Assembly: GCF_019334315.1 (NCBI RefSeq)
Contig: NZ_JAHWGL010000009.1
Coordinates: 1 to 64,000 of the forward strand
Source of the DNA: Hymenobacter profundi
GTDB taxonomy: Bacteria; Bacteroidota; Bacteroidia; Cytophagales; Hymenobacteraceae
Direction: 5' to 3'
Length of the DNA stretch: 64,000 bases
Position 1 is the first letter of the stretch, and each line of letters opens with the position of its first letter. A program made the translations under genes and the position numbers. The notes under the pieces were generated by a model. It saw only the letters and a list, made by a program, of their open reading frames with translations. It had not been told where the DNA came from and made no database searches. Below are positions 45,073 to 54,200 of the stretch, piece by piece.

Positions 45073-46650
45073 TTAGCGGAATTCCAAAGGAATCTCTGTA
45101 ATTGGCCTGATCCATATATTGCGATAGTAAGCTTCTGCTGCTTCAGACTGGAGTTGAATTTTGCCATCTACAAGCGGGCTCCAAGAGCCATCTAGCTTCC
45201 ATTCTCGGGAGTCTTCTAACACCATTACAACCTCCCCGTTCACAACATGAATGCTTTTTTGACCTAAACAGATTAGTTCAATGGTGTTCCATTGCCCTAA
45301 TGGTTTTTCTCTATTTTGTCTTCGACGGCAGCGGCCGCCATTTGGCTGATTCAGACCGAACAATTTTGACGGAGCCGTTGGCTCATAAATCCAACCACTC
45401 TCCCCTTCTATATTTTTAAAAATGGCATTTATAGTCATGCTAGGCCCCAACCCGAAATAATCTCCTATATCGGCTTCCTGAATCTGTAGTTCATGCGACA
45501 GCATCCACACGTTCCAAAAGGCGCCCTGATTACCTTTCGCATGGTATAAAATGCCACTGTCCCGTTTGTCGTTCAAGCGAGGTTCGTACTTGCGAGTACC
45601 CCATTTGAATTCTGCTTTAAAATGATAATTGCTGAATTCCTGTTTAGTGCTTAACCCACCGTAAATTTCTCCAGAAATATGCAGCACCGGGAGGCCATTT
45701 TCTGAGATTACCTGAAATACATTTAAAGGGTCCTGGTTCAGGCCAATTGGTGTACCTGTTACGCCATCGCCTTTGGGGTAACCGGGCAGATTAACGCTGT
45801 AATGTGGCACTCCAATGAACTTGTTCCAGTGGGTTAGATGCTGATCTAGCAAATTCGTCCATAAATACGTTGGCTTTGGGTCTGGATGAGTCTCTCTTTG
45901 GGAATCCCCCATAGCATAGCGTATACCGCCCAAGAGATGCTGTAAAAACAGTGGTTCCTGATAGCTTTCGTCTGTATGACCACCAGCTGTATAAAATGAC
46001 CGCCCGCCTTGATATGTATGATACCAGGTGATTGGATGAGTATCTCCATGAATGCCACCAGAGTAGCTTTGTTCATCCAGCGTTGCTAGTACCCGAATGT
46101 CAGGATTTAGATCTTTAAAATTATACCATTCATCCGTCCGTTGCCAGGTATCGGGAAGAAAAGCAGTTGCTTCATGATTTTTGTCTGATACGTGCAGGGT
46201 AGCGAGCTGAATAGCAGGGTGTCCGTTGAAATAAGCGCCTACTAATCCGTTATACCATGGCCAGTCATATTCTGTGTCGGTAGCCGCATGGATACCAACA
46301 AAGCCATTCCCGTCTTTTATGTAGTGTTCGAACGCCTGTTGTTGCGCATCGTTCAGTACATCTCCGGTGGTGCTTAAAAATATTACCGCCTTGTATTGCG
46401 CTAGATTGAGTTGGTTAAAGCTTGCCCCTACCTTAGTCGTATCGACGTGTATGTTATTTTCGGCACCTAGCTTTTGCAAGGCTGTAATAGCTACCGGAAT
46501 CGAAGAATGAAAGAAGCCAGCCGTCTTATAAAAGACCAGAATCTTTGGTTTGGGTCTAGGCTCACTGGGATTGTCTTTCTTGTCAGAGGCACAACTGCAA
46601 AAAGTAAAAACTGCAAAAAGCAAAAAACAAGAACGTAGAGCTACACTCAT
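45073..46650 (-). CDS. ThuA domain fused to DUF1080, lipoprotein
   Basis: 525 residues from the ATG at 46650. It has a lipoprotein signal (CFLLFAVFTFCSC, Cys at about residue 20). Residues 35-250 form a ThuA-type domain (KILVFYKTAGFFHSSIPVAI, FEHYIKDGNGFVGIHAATDTEYDWPWYNGLVG, then GGRSFYTAGGHTDESY). Residues 270-525 form a DUF1080 (concanavalin-like, 3-keto-disaccharide hydrolase type) domain with the RDSGILYHAKG and LSHELQIQEAD motifs. Such fusions are found in Bacteroidota and Planctomycetota and are thought to act on oxidised (keto) sugars. It is monocistronic and lies downstream of the IS cluster. Confidence 0.87.
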   Translation of the reverse strand: MSVALRSCFLLFAVFTFCSCASDKKDNPSEPRPKPKILVFYKTAGFFHSSIPVAITALQKLGAENNIHVDTTKVGASFNQLNLAQYKAVIFLSTTGDVLNDAQQQAFEHYIKDGNGFVGIHAATDTEYDWPWYNGLVGAYFNGHPAIQLATLHVSDKNHEATAFLPDTWQRTDEWYNFKDLNPDIRVLATLDEQSYSGGIHGDTHPITWYHTYQGGRSFYTAGGHTDESYQEPLFLQHLLGGIRYAMGDSQRETHPDPKPTYLWTNLLDQHLTHWNKFIGVPHYSVNLPGYPKGDGVTGTPIGLNQDPLNVFQVISENGLPVLHISGEIYGGLSTKQEFSNYHFKAEFKWGTRKYEPRLNDKRDSGILYHAKGNQGAFWNVWMLSHELQIQEADIGDYFGLGPSMTINAIFKNIEGESGWIYEPTAPSKLFGLNQPNGGRCRRRQNREKPLGQWNTIELICLGQKSIHVVNGEVVMVLEDSREWKLDGSWSPLVDGKIQLQSEAAEAYYRNIWIRPITEIPLEFR

Positions 46651-46902
46651 GACTGTTGCGTTTAAAAGTTTAACTCTGCCTTATAAAGAGATTCAGAGTG
46701 CAAAGCAACGTTGCGACATAAGATATAGCGTACGTGATCTGGTCACTAAAGTATCTTTTTACAGGAGTTGTAATTACATCCCAATTTTCTCTCATTCAAC
46801 TAGCCCCCTGACTCTACCCTGTAGGAAAATCTCCGCTAATGCAGTACAACACAGTAGGCGGATAAGTAACTTGGAGTGCAAACGCTGACGCAGGTTCTCT
46901 AA

Positions 46903-47694
46903 ATGGGAAGAGCGAAGATGGGCAATATTATCCTTTACTTTGATGCAAACCGTATCCCTTTCTCTGCTTTGGTAGAATTTAAGACCCTCTCCATCGTGGT
47001 GCCGATGTATAATGAGCACCGCTCTATCCACCTTATCTTAGATGTACTGCGCGAGGTGGACTTGATCCAAGGCATCCGCAAGGAGATTATTGTCGTGGAT
47101 GATTGTTCGACCGATCAGTCTGCGGCGCGGGTCGAGGCATATGCACACCAATACCCTGCTATGGAATTGCGCCTGTTCAAGCACCAAGCTAACCAAGGGA
47201 AGGGCGCGGCCCTGCACACTGGCATCCGCGAAGCAACCGGCGATTATGTTATTATTCAGGATGCCGACCTGGAGTACGATCCGCAGGAGTACAATCTGCT
47301 GCTCACACCAGTGCTACGAGGTTTTGCTGATGTAGTGTATGGATCGCGCTTTATGGGAGGTAATCCACACCGCATTCTGTTCTTCTGGCATAGCATCGGC
47401 AACAACCTCCTCACGTTCTTGTCGAACATATGTGCGGACCTGAATCTGACCGATATGGAAACATGCTACAAGCTGTTCCGGCGCGACATCATTCAGGGTC
47501 TACAGCTGGAAGAAAAGCGCTTTGGATTCGAACCGGAAGTGACGGCCAAAGTAGCGCGGGTGCCTGGGGTGCGTATTTATGAAGTCGGCATTAGCTACTA
47601 TGGTCGCACGTACGCCGAAGGCAAGAAGATTGGCTGGCGCGATGGGGTCCGGGCCATCTACTGTATTCTGAAGTATGGTTTACTGAAGCGCTAA
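46903..47694 (+). CDS. GT2-family glycosyltransferase, dolichol/polyprenyl-phosphate type
   Basis: 263 residues from 46903; the family part only starts at [19 protein letters not shown] (about residue 28), so a later start is possible. It has the GT-A nucleotide-sugar motif ([14 protein letters not shown]) and the metal-binding DxD ([10 protein letters not shown]). [20 protein letters not shown] and [14 protein letters not shown] follow, as in polyprenyl-phosphate sugar transferases. No C-terminal membrane helices are visible. Such enzymes load a lipid carrier with a sugar that a membrane glycosyltransferase then uses; the GT39-type gene at 48002 would be a suitable user, but it lies convergent, not in the same operon. 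Confidence 0.9.
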   Translation: MGRAKMGNIILYFDANRIPFSALVEFKTLSIVVPMYNEHRSIHLILDVLREVDLIQGIRKEIIVVDDCSTDQSAARVEAYAHQYPAMELRLFKHQANQGKGAALHTGIREATGDYVIIQDADLEYDPQEYNLLLTPVLRGFADVVYGSRFMGGNPHRILFFWHSIGNNLLTFLSNICADLNLTDMETCYKLFRRDIIQGLQLEEKRFGFEPEVTAKVARVPGVRIYEVGISYYGRTYAEGKKIGWRDGVRAIYCILKYGLLKR

Positions 47695-47731
47695 ATCTCT
47701 TGAAGTAGGGATTCGACTACGTTATGCTCAG

Positions 47732-47761
47732 GCCCGCACTTGGATGAGTGAAAGTGCGGGC
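47732..47761 (+). terminator. Hairpin after the GT2 gene
   Basis: GCCCGCACTT (47732-47741) and AAGTGCGGGC (47752-47761) pair perfectly around a 10-base loop, 37 bases after the GT2 stop. There is only a weak T-run afterwards, so termination strength is uncertain. Confidence 0.55.
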
Positions 47762-48001
47762 TGACCTTATTGGTAAAGCGTTTCTGACCTTGCGTCTACC
47801 TTCTACGAGCAGCGTACCTATGCAACAATCAAAGAAGTTTTCGCGCCTCTTTAATTGTTTATTGTGTCTAATACACGGGCCAAGTGCGACTTCGATACCA
47901 GCCTTTCAACCAATCCATTGCTGTATGTGTATCGCTCCGGTTGCTAATACAAGGCCTTATCGCCGCACTTACCAAGTCGCTCCATAACGGTTGCTGCCAA
48001 A

Positions 48002-49597
48002 TTATAATGCCTTCAGGCTATTTTCATACAAAAACATTTTTTCATTAGCCACTTCTACACTATCAATAATTTTATACTTATTATTTCTTGCGCCTAGCAC
48101 CATCAAAACTCTAGATGATTCGCTATTTAATTTGTTATCAATCTCTGAAGCGCTTAAAAAATAAAATTTACCAAGTTTTTTGAAGTTATCCCATCCGTAT
48201 TTATTTATTTCTTTATCGGATATTTGAAAATATTCTGGCTTTATCGAGCAATAAGTAGCTACAAAAATATAATCCTGTCCATCGCCGTTATCTTCTTGAA
48301 TAAATATTTTATTATATTTATTCTGATAAATATTAACTTTCTTGCATGCCTCTACAAAGGTATGCCGCATTCCAACATTTCTTAGTTCTTCAGAAGAAAT
48401 ATATTTATTAATAAAATAATAGCTATTTAAAGTAATTAGGGTAGTAAGAAAAATCAAATACGCACTCTTAAGCACTGGTGTATTGATGTAGTTATAAATG
48501 AAAACTATGCCTGCTGCTGTTATTAATGGTGCCAGTACAATTAAACAGGAAGCACGTAGCGCGTTCGGATTTTCTTGCGTTAAAGCACTAGGTATTATAG
48601 CTATAATTAATATACTATAGAAATACATAGGGCTTATCACTTGTTTTTTATCTATGATTTTGTAAATAAAAAACAAGCCTATATAAAAGAAGACAAACTC
48701 GAGCATTAGCAACCTATCTACAGTAAAATAATTATAATTACCAAACTCAAAAAATAGAAAGTTAGGTGATATATTAGAAAGTATATTTTTGAATATACTA
48801 TTTATGTAATCAAAAGAGAAGGAGAACTTCATCATACTTCCTTCAGCCCTAGAAAAGAACTGCTTCGGCATGGTGAGTGCAGCAATAATCTGAGGACTAG
48901 CGCCGACTAAACAGCTAATTGCAAAAGCTACACCCTTCTCCAAGGCTTTATTAGCATGCCGAAATAAATCATAGAAGACAAGAAGTGTAAATAAGAAAAA
49001 AATAAGTTTACTAGATTGGTACGTGCTAGTTCCAAGGCCTATGCATACTCCTAACAGGAGCAAGCTTTTAATATTATAATCTTTCTCTTTAACTCTTTGC
49101 CATAGATAGCATGTACTAATTAAAAAGAATGAAGGTAACAGAGTTCCTTCTGACGCTATTCGAGAAAACAATATATGCCATGGAGAAAGCACAATGAGAA
49201 GTAAAGCAAAAAAAGCAAACAATTTTCCTCCCATTTTTTTGGCAACTAAGTAAAGTATAATTAGAGAAAAACAGCCTAATATGACTGATACTAATCTACC
49301 AGAAGCAACCGAAAATCCGAAAAGACTAATAGTTATAGCACTCAACCAAGCGTACATGGGAGGACGATAGTCTAACGTCCCAAATCCTCTCAGAATTAGC
49401 GGGTATTTCTGACCCCACCGGTCGGCTCCAGTCTCTGCAATGGAATAACCATCATATATATTAGAAAGCTCATCATGATGTGCAGATAATGGATAGTTTT
49501 CTAGCTGTAGGAATCTGAGCAGAAAGCCGACTAGGAGTATAAAAAATAATCCAATCTGTAAGATATTGATAAATCTATTTCGAATATTTACTTGCAT
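48002..49597 (-). CDS. GT39-like (ArnT/PMT_2) membrane glycosyltransferase
   Basis: 531 residues from the ATG at 49597. It has about 11-12 hydrophobic helices and a first loop with HHDELSNIYDGYSIAETG, where the acidic residues after the first helix match the catalytic Asp region of lipid-linked-sugar transferases. RPPMYAWLSAITISLFG follows, the usual P-x-Y region. The C-terminal 120 residues are hydrophilic. Such enzymes transfer a sugar from a polyprenyl-phosphate donor to lipids or proteins. The gene is very AT-rich, far below its neighbours, with Lys/Ile/Asn-rich composition, suggesting acquisition from a low-GC donor. Confidence 0.82.
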   Translation of the reverse strand: MQVNIRNRFINILQIGLFFILLVGFLLRFLQLENYPLSAHHDELSNIYDGYSIAETGADRWGQKYPLILRGFGTLDYRPPMYAWLSAITISLFGFSVASGRLVSVILGCFSLIILYLVAKKMGGKLFAFFALLLIVLSPWHILFSRIASEGTLLPSFFLISTCYLWQRVKEKDYNIKSLLLLGVCIGLGTSTYQSSKLIFFLFTLLVFYDLFRHANKALEKGVAFAISCLVGASPQIIAALTMPKQFFSRAEGSMMKFSFSFDYINSIFKNILSNISPNFLFFEFGNYNYFTVDRLLMLEFVFFYIGLFFIYKIIDKKQVISPMYFYSILIIAIIPSALTQENPNALRASCLIVLAPLITAAGIVFIYNYINTPVLKSAYLIFLTTLITLNSYYFINKYISSEELRNVGMRHTFVEACKKVNIYQNKYNKIFIQEDNGDGQDYIFVATYCSIKPEYFQISDKEINKYGWDNFKKLGKFYFLSASEIDNKLNSESSRVLMVLGARNNKYKIIDSVEVANEKMFLYENSLKAL

Positions 49598-49868
49598 ATT
49601 TTACAGAGAAAGTTGGTTTTGCTTACAAATATAGCTGCCTTAAGAAAAACAAATACTATTTGACATACATTAGATGTTCTAGGGGGCGTACTAGAGCTAG
49701 AACAAAAAACCACGCTAAGGAATTCGAGAGTCTACCGAACGCATGTATAAGCCTCATTTCCGGGGTTTTGGTCACAACGGGGCGAAAAAGTATGCTACAC
49801 ATTGAGTGATATCTTTTACGCTCTTTTTTGGAAGCAAACATCCCCTCTACCCCGTGCTGTCCTCCCGT

Positions 49869-50825
49869 TTATAGTGCCGAATACTTCTTCGGCTTCAGGC
49901 CGATATACTGCTCAAATACCCGCGAAAAATGGCTCATGTTGGTAAACCCCAACTGGTAGCCCACCTCCGAAACCGTCAGGCGTTGCTCTCTCAGTAGGCG
50001 GGCGGCTTCCTGCATGCGTAGCGTCTGATAATAGTCAAACACGCTTTTGCCAAAGGTCTGCCGGAACAGCTTTCGCAGCTTCGGCTCGCTCATGCTAGCC
50101 TCTTTGGCGAGGGCTGCAATGTGGGGGGCTTCCCCCAAAGACGACTGCAAACGCCGTTTGATGGCATAAATCGCCTGGAGGTCGGCCAAGTGCATTTTGC
50201 CCGGCGCAATGGCCTCGCGCTGCAGCAACAAGGCCACCGTATGACAGAGCAGTTCTTCGCACTTGAGCTTGCAGTAGGGGCTGGCCAGCATCTCCGGCAC
50301 CGCCAGCAGCAGCAGGTCGCTGGCGGTGTGGAGGATGGCGGGGGAAGTACCCGTTTCAACGGCGAAGGTGGCGCTGGTGGCCAGCAGGCTGGCCACCAGC
50401 GGGTGGTCCAGTTCCCCGAACAGGTGCCGCAGGTAGGGCCGGGAAACGGCAATGGTCACACTGTTAAACAGCATGTTAGCCGGCATATCGATAACCGAAG
50501 AGGCCGCGTGCTGGCAGATCAGCACGCTGGCGGGTTCCGGCAGTACAGAGGGTGCCGGCTGGGCGACCGGGGGGAAAATACCCCGCAGCAGAAACACCAC
50601 CTCCTCCGGCCGTTCGGCCAGGTCGGTGGTTTCCACCAGCACCGCCTCGTGCAGGTAGTAGTGTCGCACCATCATACGCAACTCGCTGCCCCAGGCAAAG
50701 CCGGTAATGTACCCGCCGCCCTTGCTGGCTGGAATATCGACGAAACGCCCCCGCACGGTGGCCCCGAGGGCTTGGGCTAATTGCAAGACAATACCAGCGC
50801 CGGTATCCGTCACAGCTATTTTCAT
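49869..50825 (-). CDS. AraC-family regulator divergent from TetX-like gene
   Basis: 318 residues from the ATG at 50825. The C-terminal 100 residues hold the double HTH (HIAALAKEASMSEPKLRKLF, then LTVSEVGYQLGFTNMSHFSR, ending GLKPKKYSAL). The N-terminal 200 residues form a sensor part without clear cupin motif. It is divergent from the flavin monooxygenase gene with about 100 bp between starts, so it probably controls that gene. The ligand is unknown. Confidence 0.88.
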   Translation of the reverse strand: MKIAVTDTGAGIVLQLAQALGATVRGRFVDIPASKGGGYITGFAWGSELRMMVRHYYLHEAVLVETTDLAERPEEVVFLLRGIFPPVAQPAPSVLPEPASVLICQHAASSVIDMPANMLFNSVTIAVSRPYLRHLFGELDHPLVASLLATSATFAVETGTSPAILHTASDLLLLAVPEMLASPYCKLKCEELLCHTVALLLQREAIAPGKMHLADLQAIYAIKRRLQSSLGEAPHIAALAKEASMSEPKLRKLFRQTFGKSVFDYYQTLRMQEAARLLREQRLTVSEVGYQLGFTNMSHFSRVFEQYIGLKPKKYSAL

Positions 50826-50922
50826 TCGCGACTATTTTTAGAGCAATACGGGCTATTTCACCCCTGAAAGTAAGCCCACTTTTGCATGGTCAACACCAAC
50901 GTTGATTTTTAATGCAGCTTCG

Positions 50923-52101
50923 ATGCTTTTACACAATAAGAAAGTGGTCATTGTAGGCGGGGGGCCGGGCGGCCTGACCTTGGCCCGGCTGTTGCAGCAG
51001 CAGGGCGTGAGCGTGCAGGTCTACGAACGCGATGCCTCGCCGCATGTCCGGCTGCAGGGCTCGGCCCTGGACCTGCACCACGACTCGGGGCTAAAAGCCT
51101 TGACTGCAGCGGGCTTACTAGAGGAATTCAAGCAGACCTACCGCCCGGGCGCGGACGCCATGGTCGTTGTCAACGGCCAGCTGGAAGTCCTGCTCGATCA
51201 ACATACTGACAAGGTCGCCCAGGATTTCGGGGACGAGGGCTTCCGCCCGGAAATTGACCGGGGGCCGCTCCGAGATCTGCTCCTAGCCTCCTTGCAGGAG
51301 GGAACCATGATGTGGGATGCTCACTTCAAGGCGATGCAGCCAGCCGGTGCGGGCTGGGACCTCTACTTTGAAAACGGAACCCACGCCTACGCCGACGTGG
51401 TGGTGGCGGCCGATGGAGCCAATTCCAAGGTGCGCGCCTACGCTACCGAAGTGCGGCCGGTTTATTCCGGCTTTGTCCTGTTGGAAGGCTCCCTTCCCGA
51501 CGCGGCGCAGCGGGTACCCGCGCTATGGCAGCTGCTGCAGGGAGGTAGTCTTACGGCACTGGAAAATGGCCAAACCATCAGCTTCATGACCAAGGGCGAT
51601 GGCACGCTTAACTTTTGGATCTGGGTGAAAAAGCCCGAAAACTGGTTGGCCACCTCGGGCATCACCTGCACCGACCGGGCCGCGGTCGCCGCGTGGTTTA
51701 CGCACGAATTCAGCACGTGGAGCCCCACCTGGCAGGAAGTATTTGCCAACGAGGTCCTGACCGTGGTGCCCCGTCCGAGCTATTACTTTCCGCTAGACCA
51801 GCCCTGGCCATCGCAGCCCAATCTCACCCTGCTCGGCGACGCAGCACACCAAATGCCACCCAACGGGGAAGGGGTTAACCAGGCGATGGTCGATGCTCTG
51901 GACTTGGCCGAGGCGCTGGGCAGTACACACTTGGAAACGACTGGACAAGCCATTGCCGCATATGAGGAGAAGATGCGCCAGCGCATGGTGGGCGTCGAAG
52001 CGGACACGCGGGAGCTGTTGGACCTCATGCACGCCGACAACAACCAGGAGGTCTTTCTACGCATCTTTTCCGGGAACCCCGACGTGGCCCCCAACGCGTA
52101 G
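50923..52101 (+). CDS. FAD-dependent monooxygenase related to TetX
   Basis: 392 residues from the ATG at 50923. The N-terminal Rossmann motif is VVIVGGGPGGLTLARLLQQ, followed by VYERD. LQGSALDLHHDSGLKALTAAGLL and PEIDRGPLRDLLLASL follow, and the second FAD motif is LLGDAAHQMPPNGEGVNQAMVDALDLAEAL. The order and wording follow TetX-type tetracycline-inactivating flavoproteins closely (LDLH..SG, EI.R..LR..LL.SL, GDAAH.MPP...GVN). TetX itself has residues around the substrate pocket that I cannot verify here, so tetracycline hydroxylation is only a possibility. Many relatives degrade other aromatic compounds. The gene is intact. Confidence 0.9.
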   Translation: MLLHNKKVVIVGGGPGGLTLARLLQQQGVSVQVYERDASPHVRLQGSALDLHHDSGLKALTAAGLLEEFKQTYRPGADAMVVVNGQLEVLLDQHTDKVAQDFGDEGFRPEIDRGPLRDLLLASLQEGTMMWDAHFKAMQPAGAGWDLYFENGTHAYADVVVAADGANSKVRAYATEVRPVYSGFVLLEGSLPDAAQRVPALWQLLQGGSLTALENGQTISFMTKGDGTLNFWIWVKKPENWLATSGITCTDRAAVAAWFTHEFSTWSPTWQEVFANEVLTVVPRPSYYFPLDQPWPSQPNLTLLGDAAHQMPPNGEGVNQAMVDALDLAEALGSTHLETTGQAIAAYEEKMRQRMVGVEADTRELLDLMHADNNQEVFLRIFSGNPDVAPNA

Positions 52102-52180
52102 CGAGGATTTTAGTAAGGCCGTGTTCCTAGCCAGCCCTTGGTAGCATACGTGCCGGAATGCATGCAGCAAAAAGTGTAAG

Positions 52181-52730
52181 TTACGGGGCACAAGCGGTTA
52201 GGATGGCCGCCAGGCGCTGCTGGCGGAGTAGCCGGTCGTTTGGCTAGCACCAGTCCCAGCAGGAGCGCACGCCTAGCTGTATGACCCAAGTGTAGGAAGG
52301 CCGCCTGTGCGGCGGGTTGGTGGGCGAAAGCCTGAGCGAGGTTGGCCGGTAGGTGCAGCATCTCCACCTCATCCAGCAGCGCCCAGGAGCCATTTTGTTG
52401 CGCTGCTGCTACCCGGGCCAGTCCGTCAGGATCATCTGTCCCGCCGCCAACAGGCGCTAAATTTTTCTCCTTGTTGACCTTAGACCAACCGCTGGTGGCT
52501 TTGCGTGGACTAGAGTATTGCCGATAAGTAGGCTCATCCATGGGCTTCGCTTGGCTGTCTATCCAGCCGAAGCATAGCGCCTTATCTACGGCTTCACTCC
52601 ACCGCAGGGTAGAGATACCAGCAATTTTCTTATGATACACCAGCCAGACCCCCGATAAGTGGCCGTGGTGCAGCTGCAGCCATTGCCGCCACTGATGCTG
52701 GTTCTGTGGGCAGATTAAGGCACTTTTTCC
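52181..52730 (-). pseudogene. YdeI/OmpD-associated-like protein, start lost and 3' frameshift
   Basis: The family block is clear (WLQLHHGHLSGVWLVYHKKI, then LRWSEAVDKALCFGWIDSQAKPMDEPTYRQY, then WSKVNKEKN). The frame is open back to the TAA at 52731-52733, but no ATG, GTG or TTG comes before the family region, so the start codon seems lost or is non-standard. Near 52226 an extra C shifts the frame after LVLAKRPAT. Without it the protein would end RQQRLAAILTACAP with a stop at 52181. With it, unrelated residues follow down to 52110. YdeI-type proteins bind small molecules or give peptide resistance in E. coli. Probably not functional. Confidence 0.75.
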
Positions 52731-52789
52731 TTATTCATAGGATAAGTAACGGTTTACCTGCATAAAGAAAAAGGCAAGCGACGACTCGC

Positions 52790-53695
52790 TTACGCCACTG
52801 GAATTGCCGTCCTCCGCTCGTGAGCCAGAATCGCCGTGCTGATTTCTTGCGGAGCGTTTTCCTGAATAAAGTGTTTGACCTGTGGCAGCAGCAATACCTG
52901 GTGCGCGGGCAAATGCTGTTGTAGCCGGCGGCGGTCTGGCTCCCGAAATGCCCCATCTGCCTCGCCCCAAATAAGTAGGGCCGGCTTTTCCCGTAGCTTC
53001 GCCAGCCCAGCTTCTACCTCCGCCAAATACGCGTGGCTATGCGTAATCTCTTTGGGCAGTATCCATGTGGGCAGGCGGGAAGCCGGTGTGGCGAAAGGCC
53101 CCAGATAAGCGGCTAATTCCGCCTCGTTAAGCTGGCGATTCATGCCGGCTGGGATGAGCAGCCGGGCTATTAGGTTGTAGTACCTGTTCAGCCAGCGGAA
53201 AAGAGAACTGCCGAAGAGTTTAGAGAAGGCTACCATACCGACTTGAGCGGGCCAGGCAAAGGTGTTGCCTATGATAAGGGAGTGAATCAGGTCTGGGCGG
53301 CGGCCGGCAAAACCCAATCCAATTGGACCGCCCCAATCTTGCACCATGACACGCAGGTCGCACAGACCCAGATGCTCGACTACCTGCTCCACGACCTGCG
53401 AGTGCTCGCGCGGCGTGAAGCCATACCCCGGCCCGGCAGTACTAATCCCGAAGCCAGGGTAGTCCAAGGCGATACAGCGAAAATGTGGGGCCAGCTTCGG
53501 CACCAAGTGTCGATATAAGAAAGACTAGGTTAGGTTGCCATGCAGCAGCAACAGGGTGGGGCCGTGACCCTCATCGAGGTAATGAATGGTGTGACCAGCC
53601 AGTTGGAGCCAGTGGCTCTCAAAAGGAAAGAGGCGGCGATTAAGCCAACCGGGTACCAGACCGGAATGGTGCAGCGAAGAGGACTGAGGAGCCAT
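52790..53695 (-). pseudogene. Haloalkane-dehalogenase-like alpha/beta hydrolase, one amber stop
   Basis: The frame from the ATG at 53695 to 52790 (about 300 codons) has a single TAG at 53525-53527, in the motif HGNLT-stop-SFLYRHLVP, where the family has HGNPTWSFLYR. TGG-to-TAG is the simple explanation. The rest is intact: FRCIALDYPGFGIS, the nucleophile Asp in VQDWGGPIGLGFA, LLIWGEADGAFR, and the catalytic His in QVKHFIQENAP. The lost Trp borders the halide-binding Asn in true haloalkane dehalogenases. Translation could only restart at GTG 53506, which would lose the oxyanion region, so the enzyme is likely dead. Confidence 0.85.
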
Positions 53696-53983
53696 ATAGG
53701 AGCGAAATAGGTATTATTGTCAGGTGATGCACAAAGGTGCAGGGGACCAGTGACAGCCCTATGTCAGTATAGATGACCTCGGTTACTATTTTGAGCAAAA
53801 AATTAAGCTGAACTATGCGGCATTGAGCGCGAGTTGATGAAGGAGCGTACTCATGCGGGGCTGGCCTCGGTCCGGGCCGGGGTCGGGTGGCCGCTGGTAG
53901 GGGCTGTCGGAAGAAACCGAGTTGAGCCGCATCGAGCAGCGAGAGATGGTAGGCCACGAGGTATGGCAGGCGTAAGAGGCACG

Positions 53984-54150
53984 AAAACGTCCGTGGCTGT
54001 TGCAGAACTCTTCGAAGAGTACTCCAATCGTAAGTTTATCTGGAGGTGCTGCTCGGAAAAGAGCCAAAAACAGCATTTCTTCTTGTCAAAGCTCGCGGCC
54101 AACGCGTTCCAGACCCGAAATATGGACTTCTGCAACAGCCACGTCCGTTT
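53984..54150. mobile_element. 167-bp miniature element with IS1182-type ends (MITE)
   Basis: Both ends carry the exact 23-bp terminal repeat of the intact IS1182 element at 15239-16878 (53984-54006 and 54128-54150, beginning AAACGTCCGTGG). The 121 bp between them hold no coding sequence and no visible similarity to the interior of the full element beyond the shared GAACTC after the left end. It should be movable by the transposase encoded at 15273-16817. No target duplication was seen. Confidence 0.85.
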
Positions 54151-54200
54151 TATAAGACCGACTAGACAGGCTGTGTCCTTAATCGTAAAGCGCGAGAGTA

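Noticed and set aside
47694-49597. GT2 and GT39 genes as one operon
   Set aside because: They are convergent with a hairpin between them and differ strongly in base composition.
53640-53983. Short minus-strand frames (about 90-105 residues) before the MITE
   Set aside because: Arg/Pro-rich, frame-shifted against each other and without motif; perhaps remains of a lost gene, but not supportable.
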